Assembly (NCBI RefSeq): GCF_000379085.1
Contig: NZ_KB905378.1
Coordinates: 78,109 to 142,108 of the forward strand
Direction: 5' to 3'
Source: Halomicrobium katesii DSM 19301
Lineage (GTDB): Archaea; Halobacteriota; Halobacteria; Halobacteriales; Haloarculaceae
Length of the DNA: 64,000 nt
Below the pieces are notes generated by a model. The model worked only from the letters and a program-made list of their open reading frames with translations, did no database searches and was not told the origin of the DNA. This document shows, piece after piece, positions 51,058-60,533 of the stretch; the first letter of the stretch is position 1, and the number at the start of each line of letters is the position of its first letter. The translations under genes and the position numbers were made by a program.

Positions 51058-52709
51058 CAGTCGTCGACCGAGGGTTCGGGCTCTCCGGTCGGTTCGGCCT
51101 CGACGACGTGGTGGGTACCGACGCTCTCGTCGTTCTCCAGTGCGTGGCGGGTCACCAGCAGCGCCGTCACGCTGGCGTTGCGAAGCTCGTACAGCGACCG
51201 GGCGGTGCGCGTGCGGACGTAGGCGTCGACCTCGCCCTTGAGCCGCCGGAGGACGCCCAGCGCGCGGTTCAGGTCCGCGGGGTCGCGTTCGAGGCCGACG
51301 TACTCCTCGGTCACGCGGCGCAGGCGGTGGAACTTCTGGCGGGCGAAGTCCTCGGGCAGATCGGGGTCTCGCTCCAGCAGGTCCGGTGCCTCGATGACCT
51401 CGGCCTCGTTGCCGGCGGCGTCGGCACCGGCGCGAAGGCCCCAGACCAGCCCTTCGAGCAGGCTCGTCGAGGCCAGTCGGTTCGCACCGTGGACGCCGGT
51501 GCGGGCACACTCGCCGACGGCGTACAGCCGGTCGAGGCTCGTCTGTCCACGGTCGTCGACGGCGATGCCGCCACAGAGGAAGTGTTCGGCGGGTGCGACT
51601 GGGATACCCTCGGTCCAGTCGACACCGCGGTCCTCGCACTTCTCGACGAGGCCGGGGAACTCGCTCTCGAAGTCCAGCGGGCTCACGTCCAGCACGACGG
51701 TGCCAGTCGCCTCGCGCTCGGCGGCGACCGCACGCGCGACCACGTCGCGGGGCGCGAGTTCGGCGTCGGCGTGGTAGTCGGGCATGAAGCGCTCGCCACC
51801 GGGAGACTCCGTCTCCCGAGCCTCCGAGTTAGAATACTCGGAGACGTCGCCGTTCCGGAGGAGTGCGCCCTCGCCCCGGACCGCTTCGCTGAGGAGGAAG
51901 CCGTCTTCCCCGTCTTCTGCGGCATAGGCGGTCGGGTGGAACTGAACGAACTCCATGTCCTCGACGTCCGCGCCAGCAAGGGCCGCCATGGCGATGCCGT
52001 CGCCGGTCGAGCCGGTCGGATTCGTCGAGTGGGTGAACAGGTCACCAATACCGCCGGTGGCCAGCACGGTCGCGCCGGCGTAGACGGGCGAGTACTCGCC
52101 GTCGGATTCGAGCATCGCGCCGTGGACCCGCCCCTCGTGGCGGATCAGATCGAGCGCGGCCGTGTCGTCTCGCATCTCCACGTTCTCGTGATCGTCGAGA
52201 TAGTTCAGGAACGGGATATGGATGTGCTTGCCCGTCGCGGCGTCGACGTGGAGAATGCGGTCCTCGCTGTGGGCGGCCTCGCGGGTGAAGTCGTACTCCT
52301 CGTCTCCGTCGCTGTCGTTCTCGCTCACGGGTCGTTCCTCCCCGTTCGCCCGTTCCGAGGACTCCCGCTGGTCGTCCTCGCCCTCGACATCAAATTCCAC
52401 GTCCAACGTCTCGACGAGCACGTCTCGGACGGCCTCGTTGGCGTTCTCGACGAGCACGTCGACGGCGTCGGGGTCGGCCGTGCCGTCGGAGGCGGTGAGG
52501 ATGTCCTGCTTGAACTGCTCGGGGTGGTCTCGGGAGACGGCGATACCGCCCTGAGCCCACCAGGAGGAGGCACCTTCGGGACGGGTCGCTTTCGTGGCGA
52601 CGACGACCTCCTGGCCCTCGCGTGCGCCGGCGAGCGCGGCAGCGAGGCCGGCGATCCCCGACCCGACGACGAGTACGTCGACCGTCTCGTGGTCCGTCGT
52701 TGCGCTCAT
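51057..52709 (-). CDS. nadB: L-aspartate oxidase
   Basis: A 550-residue flavoprotein that oxidises L-aspartate to iminoaspartate for NAD synthesis. VLVVGSGIAGLAAALAGA binds FAD; ASSWWAQGGIAVS, HSEDRILHVDAATG, FVQFHPTAY and FLLSEAVRGEGALLRN are fumarate-reductase-family blocks; GANRLASTSLLEGLVWG closes the FAD site. An acidic insertion of about 35 residues near position 105-140 (QRESSERANGEERPVSEN within it) is absent from bacterial NadB and looks like a halophilic surface loop. It starts 3 bases after the nadA stop. Confidence 0.95.
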   Translation of the reverse strand: MSATTDHETVDVLVVGSGIAGLAAALAGAREGQEVVVATKATRPEGASSWWAQGGIAVSRDHPEQFKQDILTASDGTADPDAVDVLVENANEAVRDVLVETLDVEFDVEGEDDQRESSERANGEERPVSENDSDGDEEYDFTREAAHSEDRILHVDAATGKHIHIPFLNYLDDHENVEMRDDTAALDLIRHEGRVHGAMLESDGEYSPVYAGATVLATGGIGDLFTHSTNPTGSTGDGIAMAALAGADVEDMEFVQFHPTAYAAEDGEDGFLLSEAVRGEGALLRNGDVSEYSNSEARETESPGGERFMPDYHADAELAPRDVVARAVAAEREATGTVVLDVSPLDFESEFPGLVEKCEDRGVDWTEGIPVAPAEHFLCGGIAVDDRGQTSLDRLYAVGECARTGVHGANRLASTSLLEGLVWGLRAGADAAGNEAEVIEAPDLLERDPDLPEDFARQKFHRLRRVTEEYVGLERDPADLNRALGVLRRLKGEVDAYVRTRTARSLYELRNASVTALLVTRHALENDESVGTHHVVEAEPTGEPEPSVDD

Positions 52710-52712
52710 GGT

Positions 52713-53843
52713 TCAGATCTCCAGCATTCGGTCGAGCGCGACCTGCGCTAATTCCTTCTCCTGGGGCGCGACTTCGATGACGTTGCGCTCCCGGCCCGCC
52801 ACCAGCTCTTCGAGCACCCACGCGAGGTAGTTCGGGTCGATCTGTCGCATGGCGTTGCAGTCCATGCAGGCGTCGCCACACAGCGGGACGACGTTTACCT
52901 CGGGGTGCCACCGCTGGAGGTGGTGGGTCAGGTGGATCTCGGTGCCGATCGCCCACGTGTCGCCGGGGTCGGCCTCCTCGACGACCTCGCAGATCCGGGC
53001 CGTGGAGCCGGCCTCGTCCGCCGCCTCGACGACCTCGCGGCGACACTCGGGGTGGACGATGACGTTGGCGTCGTCGTACTCCTCGCGCACTTGCTCGATG
53101 TGGGACTCGCGGAACCGCTCGTGGACCTGGCAGTAGCCGTCCCAGAGGATGATGTCGTTCTCGACGGCCTTGCTGGCGTCCTTGGAGTCGGGGTCCCACG
53201 GGTCCCACTCGACGATCTCGTCTTCGAGCCCCAGTCGGTGGGCCGTGTTCTCGCCCAGGTGCTTGTCGGGCAGGAAGAGGACCTTGTCGCCCTGCTCGAA
53301 GGCGTACTCGAAGGCCTCGTGGGCGTTGGAGGACGTACAGACCAGCCCGCCCTGCTCGGCACAGAAGGCCTTCAGGTCGGCGTAGCTGTTCATGTACGTG
53401 ATCGGGACGACGTTGGCGTCGGTCTCGGCGGTCAACTCGGCCCACGCCGCGTCGACCTGGAGGGCCTCTGCCATGCCGGCCATCGGACAGGACGCCTCCA
53501 TGCTCGGGAGGATCACGCTCTGGTCGTCGTCCGTGATGATGTCGGCGGACTCGGCCATGAACGTCACGCCGCCGAAGATCACGTAGTCGGCGTCGGCGTT
53601 GGCTGCCTCCTTGCTCAGCTGGTAGGAGTCGCCGATGAAGTCGGCGTGCTCGACGATCTCCCGGCGCTGGTAGTTGTGTCCGAGGATCACCACGTCGTCC
53701 CCGAGTGTGTCGAGCGCGCTCTCGATTCGCTCGGTCCGTTCGTCCTCCTCGAGATCTCGATACTCCGGCGGGAGCTGTTCGAGGTTGTCGTACTTGAAGA
53801 GACTGAGGTCAGTCTCGAACTCCGCGGATTCCATTGCTGGCAT
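52713..53843 (-). CDS. nadA: Quinolinate synthase A
   Basis: A 376-residue 4Fe-4S enzyme that condenses iminoaspartate with dihydroxyacetone phosphate to quinolinate. VVILGHNYQRREIVEHADF, GDSYQLSKEAA and FGGVTFMAESADI form the first domain; the three cluster cysteines are in MEASCPMAGM, HPECRREV and CGDACMDCNAMRQI (CMDC motif). HLTHHLQRWHPE is typical. Two in-frame ATGs (53843 and 53834) are possible; I keep the first. First gene of the operon with nadB and nadC. Confidence 0.95.
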   Translation of the reverse strand: MPAMESAEFETDLSLFKYDNLEQLPPEYRDLEEDERTERIESALDTLGDDVVILGHNYQRREIVEHADFIGDSYQLSKEAANADADYVIFGGVTFMAESADIITDDDQSVILPSMEASCPMAGMAEALQVDAAWAELTAETDANVVPITYMNSYADLKAFCAEQGGLVCTSSNAHEAFEYAFEQGDKVLFLPDKHLGENTAHRLGLEDEIVEWDPWDPDSKDASKAVENDIILWDGYCQVHERFRESHIEQVREEYDDANVIVHPECRREVVEAADEAGSTARICEVVEEADPGDTWAIGTEIHLTHHLQRWHPEVNVVPLCGDACMDCNAMRQIDPNYLAWVLEELVAGRERNVIEVAPQEKELAQVALDRMLEI

Positions 53844-53882
53844 AGCTGGCTACCCCTGTTGTCTCTCCCTACGGAATCCCGT

Positions 53883-53905
53883 ATTGAAAAGATTTTGCCT
53901 TCAAT
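53883..53905. promoter_or_regulatory. Inverted repeat in the nad operon promoter region, possible operator
   Basis: ATTGAA and TTCAAT are inverted copies separated by 11 A/T-rich bases, 40-60 bases before the nadA start. It overlaps the best TATA-like sequences (TTTTCAATA and TATATTGAA on the minus strand). Such a site could bind a NAD-responsive repressor, but I know of no consensus that proves it. Confidence 0.35.
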
Positions 53906-54100
53906 ATACGATATCGGTGGCGTTCTGGGAGTCGATGTCCGCTGTTGTAGTATCGTGGTGTTTGTTAGCACACAATTGGCGCGGCCGCCGAGCCGACGGG
54001 CCGCGTGGAGGCCCGAAACCCTCGGTACGGTTGACTTACCGATCGTCGGTCGGCGGTCGGCTCCAAATAACAAACCGCCCCACGGAGAGAGACGAGGGGT

Positions 54101-55495
54101 ATGGGAGACAATTCGGGCGGTAATCCCGGAGCGAACGGCGAGTCTGACGGGAGCACACGGCGGGCGTTTCTGGGGGTGACACTCGGGGGCGCGCTCGCGG
54201 GAACCGCTGGCGTCGCCGGCACCGCGACGGCACAGGTAAGCGACAGCCAGTTCGCGATCGGCTGTGACTACGTCGAGATTACCGACTCGACCGGCATCAA
54301 CGCCGTCCGGGTCGCCTTCGAAGACGGCAGCTCCGTCCAGTCGAGCAACGGGGTCTCTCTCGACGACGGCGAACCGGTCCGCTACGGCTCGCCGGGACGG
54401 ATCGTCGACTCGGTCACGGTCAACGGCACGCAGACGGTCGACAACCCGGACCCGTGCCAGCGTCGACACAGAGCCACGACGTTTACGGCCGCCAGCGTCC
54501 ACGTCCCCGTCGGCGAGTTCGTCCTCTCTGGGGGCGTGCCGTCGGTGCTGACCTCGCGAGTCCGCTTGCACTTCGTCGACGGGACGACCGAGACGAAGCA
54601 GCGCTACAGCGAGGACGGAGTGGGTGACACCGACGACTTCCCGGAGCTGTCCGGCATCCGCGACACCGACGGCATGGACGCCGTCCCGAACGTCTACCGG
54701 GGGAGCGGCCAGCACGCGGGCAAGACGATCGAGGCCATCGAGATCGAAACTGACCAGGACTACCGTCGACACTACCTCCGCAGCGACGTGGCCGAGGCCG
54801 CCACGCTCGGCACGGAGACGCCCCAAGAGCGCTGCGTCGAGGTCGTCGGAGCGAGCCAGGGCGACGTGAGCTACGAGCTGACCGCGACCGGACCGATCCG
54901 GCCGACGACGATCAACGACCGGATCGGTGCCGGCGACAACGACGCCGTCAGCCGGAACGACGACGGCACGTGGACGGTCAGTGGCTTCACCGGGAACACC
55001 GGCTACGGCGACTCGTTCGTGGTCAACGGCGCGATCACGGAGATCAGACAGACCGGCGGCGACGGCGACTACGTCGTCCGCGAGATGGACCGGCGCGTCG
55101 TCGGCGGGAGCGCGGACGCCGTCGGCGGCTCCCCGGACGGCGATAGTGACGGCGGTGGAGAGGACGGCAGCGGCGACGAACCCACCACTCACGAGGTCGC
55201 CGTCGTCGCCACCGAACGGGGCGAGGTGCGCTACGAGTTCACCGTCGACGGATCGGTCGAGCGAGCGGCCGACGTGGCCGACGACCGCGTCGCCGAGGAC
55301 AACGACGCGATCACCGACAGCGGCGACGGGACGGTCACCGTCTCGGGGTACACGGGCAACCCCGGCTACGGCGACACCTTCCTCGTGACCGGGGACCTGA
55401 CCGCCTTCGAGCGCACCGGCGGTGACGCGGCCTTCCGGATCGAACTCGACGGCGCGTCCGTCACCGCCGACGAGCTGGTCGAACGCCTGTCCTGA
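54101..55495 (+). CDS. Tat-exported protein with a duplicated C-terminal domain, function unknown
   Basis: A 464-residue protein. STRRAFLGVTLGGALAG with a tail ending ATAQ is a twin-arginine signal (residues about 18-46). Residues 47-230 form a unique domain with CDYVEITDSTGINAVRV and HVPVGEFVLSGGVP. Two homologous domains of about 85 residues follow (about 245-335 and 365-460): ERCVEVVGASQGDVSYELT and HEVAVVATERGEVRYEFTV open them, VSGFTGNTGYGDSFVVNG and VSGYTGNPGYGDTFLVTG are the matching cores. A Gly/Asp/Ser linker joins them. The repeat is familiar from other haloarchaeal secreted proteins; its function is unknown. Confidence 0.75.
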   Translation: MGDNSGGNPGANGESDGSTRRAFLGVTLGGALAGTAGVAGTATAQVSDSQFAIGCDYVEITDSTGINAVRVAFEDGSSVQSSNGVSLDDGEPVRYGSPGRIVDSVTVNGTQTVDNPDPCQRRHRATTFTAASVHVPVGEFVLSGGVPSVLTSRVRLHFVDGTTETKQRYSEDGVGDTDDFPELSGIRDTDGMDAVPNVYRGSGQHAGKTIEAIEIETDQDYRRHYLRSDVAEAATLGTETPQERCVEVVGASQGDVSYELTATGPIRPTTINDRIGAGDNDAVSRNDDGTWTVSGFTGNTGYGDSFVVNGAITEIRQTGGDGDYVVREMDRRVVGGSADAVGGSPDGDSDGGGEDGSGDEPTTHEVAVVATERGEVRYEFTVDGSVERAADVADDRVAEDNDAITDSGDGTVTVSGYTGNPGYGDTFLVTGDLTAFERTGGDAAFRIELDGASVTADELVERLS

Positions 55496-55537
55496 CGGAT
55501 CAGAACTGTTAGGGGAGTCGCCCGCAAGCATCCGGTC

Positions 55538-56749
55538 ATGACCGACGCCGAGGAGCTCGCAGCGCGCGTCCGCGAGGGGGAGCTTCGCCTCTACGAACTC
55601 GAAGAGCACGCCGACGCCGAGACCGCCGCGACGGCACGCCGACGGTTGCTGGCCGAAGAGACCGGCGTCGACCTCGAATCGGTCGGCGACTACACCTTCG
55701 AGGCCGCCGACGCCGAACCCAACGTCGAGAACATGATCGGCGCGGCCCAGCTGCCGATGGGCGTCGTCGGACCCCTTCCCGTCGACGGGAGCGCCGCCGA
55801 CGGCGAGCACTACCTCCCGCTGGCGACGACTGAGGGCGCGCTCGTCGCCAGCGTCAACCGCGGCGTCAGCACGATCAGGCGCGCCGGGGGTGCGACCGCT
55901 CGCGTGCTCAAGTCGGGGATGACCCGCGCGCCGGTCTTCCGCGTCGAGGACGTGGCCGCGGCCGGCGAGGTGTCGGCCTGGGTGCGCGAACACGTCGAGG
56001 ACCTCGCCGAGGCCGCCGAGGCGACCACCGGACACGGCGAACTCCAGGACGTGACCCCCTACGTCGTCGGCGACAACGTCTTCCTGCGGTTTTCCTACGA
56101 CACCAAAGACGCCATGGGGATGAACATGGCGACGATCGCGACCGAAGCCGCCTGCGAGATCGTCGAGCGCGAGACGCCCGCCGAACTGGTCGCGCTGTCG
56201 GGCAACCTCTGTTCGGACAAGAAGCCCGCCGCGATCAACGCCGTCGAGGGACGGGGCCGCACCGTCGCCGCGGACGTGGTGATCCCCCACGAACAGGTCG
56301 AGGAGCGACTCGGGACGACCACCGAGGCCATCGCCGAGGCGAACACGCGCAAGAACCTCGTGGGCTCGGCCAAGGCCGGCGCGCTCGGCTTCAACGCCCA
56401 CGCGGCAAACGTCGTCGCCGCGGCCTTCCTCGCGACCGGCCAGGACGCCGCACAGGTCGTCGAAGGCGCGAACGCGATCACGACCGTCGACGCCCGCGAG
56501 GACGGGCTGTACGCCTCCGTGACGCTGGCGTCGCTGGAGGTCGGCACCGTCGGCGGCGGCACGAGCCTCCCGACCCAGGCCGAGGGGCTGGACGTGCTGG
56601 GCTACGCCGGTGGCGGCGACCCCGCGGGCAGCAACGCCGACGCCCTCGCGGAAGTGATCGCCGCCGGGGCGCTGGCCGGCGAACTCTCCCTGTTGGCGGC
56701 ACTCTCCTCGCGGCACCTCTCCAGTGCTCACGAGGACCTCGGCCGATAG
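55538..56749 (+). CDS. hmgA: 3-hydroxy-3-methylglutaryl-CoA reductase
   Basis: A 403-residue class I HMG-CoA reductase producing mevalonate with NADPH for archaeal isoprenoid lipids, the target of statins. ENMIGAAQLPMGVVGPLPV binds substrate; TTEGALVASVNRG holds the catalytic Glu, NLCSDKKPAAINAVEGRG the Lys, TGQDAAQVVEGANAI the Asp, and the C-terminal SSRHLSSAHEDL the His. Length and motifs match other haloarchaeal enzymes. It stands alone between convergent and same-direction genes. The 194 bases downstream (56750-56943) hold only the promoter of the next gene. Confidence 0.96.
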   Translation: MTDAEELAARVREGELRLYELEEHADAETAATARRRLLAEETGVDLESVGDYTFEAADAEPNVENMIGAAQLPMGVVGPLPVDGSAADGEHYLPLATTEGALVASVNRGVSTIRRAGGATARVLKSGMTRAPVFRVEDVAAAGEVSAWVREHVEDLAEAAEATTGHGELQDVTPYVVGDNVFLRFSYDTKDAMGMNMATIATEAACEIVERETPAELVALSGNLCSDKKPAAINAVEGRGRTVAADVVIPHEQVEERLGTTTEAIAEANTRKNLVGSAKAGALGFNAHAANVVAAAFLATGQDAAQVVEGANAITTVDAREDGLYASVTLASLEVGTVGGGTSLPTQAEGLDVLGYAGGGDPAGSNADALAEVIAAGALAGELSLLAALSSRHLSSAHEDLGR

Positions 56750-56943
56750 CGGGATTCGGCCGGTCGATTTCGAGCGATATCGTCCAGACAACGCCGGTGT
56801 TCGGCCTGCTGTCTTGCGTGTCGCCATACGTTCGGCGTGGCTTCGACCTTAATCTTGCCGAGCGAATCCAGTACACTTATGCTGACAATATTTGACAGGT
56901 GTAGCTGTAGCCGTCGAACGATCACCGAGTCAACACCACCGTC

Positions 56944-58167
56944 ATGTCTCAGTACAACCGTCGGTCACTGCTCCGTGCGGGTGTCGTCGCCGGAACGGTC
57001 GCTACTGCCGGCTGCCGCTCTCCCCGGCGTCCGGAGCGGACGATACGATCCGATCGACGACCTCCGGCGGGGACGTGGCCGTCACAGCACCGCGGCGTTC
57101 GAAACAGTCGCCACACTCCGACTGCTGTGCCGCCGAGACGGACACCCGAACGCGAGTGGCGCGTCGACCTCCGGGGAACGGTGTTTCGGATGGTCGCAAC
57201 CGACGCGACAGTGTACTGTCTGACGCTGCGATCGGGTGGGTCGGGTGACGTGTACGCCGTTCGGACGGACGGTGTGATACAGTGGCACGAGGCGGATCTC
57301 GACGGTGTCGGGTCGCTCGATTACGTCGCTGGGCGGCTGTACCTCGGCGGACGGACGTTCCGGGCGCTGGAAGCGGACTCGGGCGGGGAGCTGTTCGAAA
57401 CGAAGCTCCCGGACGGACGAGCGTACTCGGCCGTCGAGCACCGCGGCACGATCTACGTCGCGACGAACACTGACTCGTTCTACGGACTCGACGCGGACAC
57501 GGGGGCGATCCAGTGGCACGCGTCGATCGGTGGCGACCACGGCGTCAGCATCTACCGGGGGCAGCCACTCGTCTCGTCGCCGTACCGAATCCGCTGCTAC
57601 CGGTCCGACCGTTCGCCGTTGACGGCCCTCCTCGGTGAGCCACCGGCGATTCACACGTCCTGGCAGCCACCGCATCAGAGCGTCGCCGTCCTGTGGCCTG
57701 CCGTCGTCGATGGAACGCTGTACCGGGGAGCCGTCGGCACGGACCGATCGACCGTTCCGCTGATAGCGTACGATCTCGACGCCGGCAGACGGCGGTGGCA
57801 CCGAGAACTGGCCAGTTACGTCTACACGCCGGCAGTCGATCCCGACGCCGGCCGCGTGTACACGTTCGCCCGTCCAGCGGGCGCTCGAACGTCCCACGGC
57901 ACCGTGTACGCACTCGACAGTGCCAGCGGCGCGACAGCGTGGTCACAGCCCCTCGACTTTCGCGCGGGCTGTCCCGTGATCGCCAACGAGACGGTGTACC
58001 TTTCGGGACCGGACGACGACGGCGGGCGCGTCGTCGCCCTCGACAGCTCGACCGGAGCAGTGCGGTGGGAGGCCGGCGTCGGAGACAGCCAGGTCAGCCA
58101 CGCGCTCCTCTCGGTCGGCGAGCGACTCTACGTCGGCGGCACTGGAGAGATGGTTGCACTGGCGTAG
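56944..58167 (+). CDS. PQQ-repeat beta-propeller lipoprotein
   Basis: A 407-residue exported protein. NRRSLLRAGVVAGTVATAGC is a Tat signal ending in a lipobox with Cys24 as the lipid attachment site. Repeats such as YGLDADTGAIQWHASIG, YALDSASGATAWSQPL and ALDSSTGAVRWEAGVG show a PQQ-type propeller (like outer membrane BamB). Residues 25-75 are rich in Arg, unusual for a haloarchaeal protein, but WPSQHRGVRNSRHTPT there fits the family, so the frame is right. No PQQ cofactor need be involved. Confidence 0.85.
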   Translation: MSQYNRRSLLRAGVVAGTVATAGCRSPRRPERTIRSDRRPPAGTWPSQHRGVRNSRHTPTAVPPRRTPEREWRVDLRGTVFRMVATDATVYCLTLRSGGSGDVYAVRTDGVIQWHEADLDGVGSLDYVAGRLYLGGRTFRALEADSGGELFETKLPDGRAYSAVEHRGTIYVATNTDSFYGLDADTGAIQWHASIGGDHGVSIYRGQPLVSSPYRIRCYRSDRSPLTALLGEPPAIHTSWQPPHQSVAVLWPAVVDGTLYRGAVGTDRSTVPLIAYDLDAGRRRWHRELASYVYTPAVDPDAGRVYTFARPAGARTSHGTVYALDSASGATAWSQPLDFRAGCPVIANETVYLSGPDDDGGRVVALDSSTGAVRWEAGVGDSQVSHALLSVGERLYVGGTGEMVALA

Positions 58168-58277
58168 CCCGCTCCGAAGCTACCACGAAACACACGCTAG
58201 CGCGTGCCACGCTGTGGCTCGTCTGTGACGCGGTCCAGCGGTCGCGACTGTCTCGAAACAGCGAGAACGGGCCGTGG

Positions 58278-58637
58278 TCAGGATGCCCGTCGCTGGATCG
58301 TCACCAGCCACCCTGCGCCGCCGACGAGCGCCGCCACGCCGACCACGAGCAGCAGGTCGCTCCCGAGGGCGATCCCGCCGACGAAGCCGACCAGCGAGAC
58401 GGCGAAGACCGCGTGTGCCGCCGCGAACAGCGCGTAGCCCTGCCGGTAGAACACGACCGCCCCGAGCGCGAGTCCCGCAGCGAGCACGATCGGAGCGGCC
58501 AGCGCCGGCTGGATCGGGACGCCGCCCACGTCGATCGGTCCCGTGATCGGCTGGGCGAGAAAGAGCAGTCCGGCGGCCCCGACCAGGACACCGACGGCGG
58601 TCCGGCCCGGCTCGACGGCGTAGCCGACCACTCTCAT
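58278..58637 (-). CDS. Small membrane protein, function unknown
   Basis: A 119-residue protein with four likely membrane helices (for example AVGVLVGAAGLLFLAQPI and LLLVVGVAALVGGAGWLVTI). I start it at the ATG 58637, which overlaps the stop of the upstream gene by 4 bases, so the two form an operon. No motif for a function. Confidence 0.7.
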   Translation of the reverse strand: MRVVGYAVEPGRTAVGVLVGAAGLLFLAQPITGPIDVGGVPIQPALAAPIVLAAGLALGAVVFYRQGYALFAAAHAVFAVSLVGFVGGIALGSDLLLVVGVAALVGGAGWLVTIQRRAS

Positions 58638-59158
58638 AGCAGGCGGTAGGTCCCGCTGCTCTCGGTCACCTCGCCGCGGCGACGGAGCTTCGCCAGTGCG
58701 TCGCGGACGTAGTCGGCCGGGACGCCGCGCTCGGTCGCGTAGTCGGTCACGTCTCCCTCGGTGGGCGCTTCGCACTCGCGCAGCGCCGACAGGACGATCT
58801 CCGTTCGGCTCTGTCCGCCGCCAGCGCCGCCTTCGGACCGCTCGGCGGCGGCCGCGACTTCCTCCGTGTCGACGCCGGCCGCTTCGAGCACCGCCTCGTC
58901 GCTCGGACCGGCGTCGTCGAGTCGCCCCTCCATCTCGGAAAACGAATCGAGTTCGGCGAACGCATCACCGTGGTCCTGCCGGTTGGCCAGCATCGACGAC
59001 CGGACCTCGCGAGCGTGGTCCTCGTCGTCGGTCTCGACGAACTTGCGGCGCTTCTCGTGCTTTCTGGTCGTGCCACAGCGGGGACACTGCGTAGTCTCGG
59101 GGCGGCCCTCGACGATCCACAGCGCCGAACAGTCGCTACACCCCACGACGGCGTACAT
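58634..59158 (-). CDS. Zinc-ribbon and winged-helix protein (DUF5817-like)
   Basis: A 174-residue protein. Residues 1-35 hold a zinc ribbon with Cys-x2-Cys pairs (CSDC and CPRC). An acidic helical middle follows, and the last 60 residues (LSALRECEAPTEGDVTDYA, YVRDALAKLRRRGEV) look like a winged-helix DNA-binding domain ending SGTYRLL. A role as a transcription-linked protein is inferred. It is coupled to the small membrane protein by a 4-base overlap. Confidence 0.75.
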   Translation of the reverse strand: MYAVVGCSDCSALWIVEGRPETTQCPRCGTTRKHEKRRKFVETDDEDHAREVRSSMLANRQDHGDAFAELDSFSEMEGRLDDAGPSDEAVLEAAGVDTEEVAAAAERSEGGAGGGQSRTEIVLSALRECEAPTEGDVTDYATERGVPADYVRDALAKLRRRGEVTESSGTYRLL

Positions 59159-59195
59159 ACTCACCGTTGGGACGGTCGCCGATTGAATCTGGCGG

Positions 59196-60026
59196 TCACA
59201 CCGGCAGGGCGGCCAGCAGCGTCTCGGGAGCCGCCGCCATCTCGTCACCGTAGACGAGACCGATGTACAGGAACAGGACGAGCGTCGAGTTGTAGACGCC
59301 GTGGATCACCGCCGGAACGACGATGTTGTCCGTGTACTCGTAGCTCGTGCCAAACACCAGCGCCGGCCACAGCAACACGACCAGCACGAGCGCGTTCCCG
59401 ACGGTCGACCCGCCGACCAGTGCGAACCCGTGCATCCCGGCGAAAGCGGCGCTGGCAAGGAGGATCGCGACCGCTGGACTGAGGACCTCTCGGAGGCGAC
59501 CCTGGACGACGCCACGGAAGAGCAACTCCTCGCTGGGGCCGACGACGAACAGCATCACCGGGATCAGGTAGAGGACGATTCCGGGGTTCGCCATCGCGAC
59601 CTCGCCGAGCTGGTTCTGTCCGGTCTCGACCTGTAGCTGTGAGAGGACGAGGAGGCCGACGAACACGCCCGCGAAGGCGGTACAGTACCCCCCGAAGATC
59701 ACACCGAAATCGCGCAGGTCTGGCACGCCGTAACCGATGTCGAAGGGCGTCGATCCGGGTTCGAAACCCAGTCGCTCTCTGAGCTTCGGCCCGAGCGACG
59801 GTCTAGCGTTGACATACAGCATCGACACGCCGAAACAGCCGACGCCTTGAATGAAAAACAGCGAGAGGATCAGGAACTCGACGCTCGTCGGCTCGATGTC
59901 GAATCCGGCCAGAAGCAGCCCGAGTGCTGCGACGTTCGCCAGGAGGGCTCCCAGGAGCAAGCCGCCAGCGCCGAGTCCGAGCGCGGAGACCAGTGCGACG
60001 GCCGTTCGCTTCGATTGCTCGTTCAT
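59196..60026 (-). CDS. CPBP-family intramembrane metalloprotease
   Basis: A 276-residue membrane protein with about 8 helices. VGPSEELLFRGVVQGRL carries the Glu-Glu-x3-Arg motif, SAAFAGMHGFAL the first His and VIHGVYNSTLV the second His-x3-Asn motif of the CPBP (CAAX protease and bacteriocin-processing) family. Start at ATG 60026 (MNEQSKRTAVAL). The substrate is unknown; halophile genomes hold many copies. Confidence 0.9.
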   Translation of the reverse strand: MNEQSKRTAVALVSALGLGAGGLLLGALLANVAALGLLLAGFDIEPTSVEFLILSLFFIQGVGCFGVSMLYVNARPSLGPKLRERLGFEPGSTPFDIGYGVPDLRDFGVIFGGYCTAFAGVFVGLLVLSQLQVETGQNQLGEVAMANPGIVLYLIPVMLFVVGPSEELLFRGVVQGRLREVLSPAVAILLASAAFAGMHGFALVGGSTVGNALVLVVLLWPALVFGTSYEYTDNIVVPAVIHGVYNSTLVLFLYIGLVYGDEMAAAPETLLAALPV

Positions 60027-60156
60027 CTTGGTGGTACTCGATCCTTGGAGGCGACGGCATGAAAACTGTTCTCCAGTCCGCCGACGCGTCTCGGCTCGGA
60101 TCTCCCCCACCGATCCCCCCGGTAGCCTTACCTGCCGCCCTCTACTCACTCCGACC

Positions 60157-60492
60157 ATGCAGGTCTGTGACACCGCCGACAGCGAGTTCACCGAGGTCGT
60201 CGACGGCGTCCACATCGCGCCGCTGGCGGTCGGCGAGCGGATGAACGTCCAGCACTTCCACATCGAGCCGGGCGCGGTCGTCCCGAAGCACAGCCACCCC
60301 AACGAGCAGGTCGGTTTCGTCGCTCGCGGCACGTTCACGTTTCTCGTCGACGGCGAGGAACAGGTCGTCGGTGCCGGCGACTCCTACGTCGTCCCGGCCG
60401 AGGAGCCCCACGAGGCGGCCAATCGGACCGACGAGCCCGTTCGCGGGATCGACGTGTTCAGCCCGCCGCGCGACGAGCCAAACTGGGAGTGA
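60157..60492 (+). CDS. Cupin domain protein
   Basis: A 111-residue single-domain cupin. KHSHPNEQVGFVARGTFTF is motif 1 with two His and the Glu metal ligands, and YVVPAEEPHEAANRT motif 2 with the third His. It is a small beta-barrel probably binding one metal ion. Start at ATG 60157; the frame upstream overlaps the divergent CPBP gene and is not family-like. Function unknown. Confidence 0.88.
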   Translation: MQVCDTADSEFTEVVDGVHIAPLAVGERMNVQHFHIEPGAVVPKHSHPNEQVGFVARGTFTFLVDGEEQVVGAGDSYVVPAEEPHEAANRTDEPVRGIDVFSPPRDEPNWE

Positions 60493-60533
60493 GCGCAGCG
60501 TGACGCGGGACGCTGCCCGCGCCCGCTGGCCGG

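Noticed and set aside
53687-56827. Very long open frame on the minus strand (over 1000 codons)
   Set aside because: It runs antisense through the Tat-exported protein gene and the HMG-CoA reductase gene, whose products are clearly recognisable. Open antisense frames are normal in GC-rich haloarchaeal DNA.
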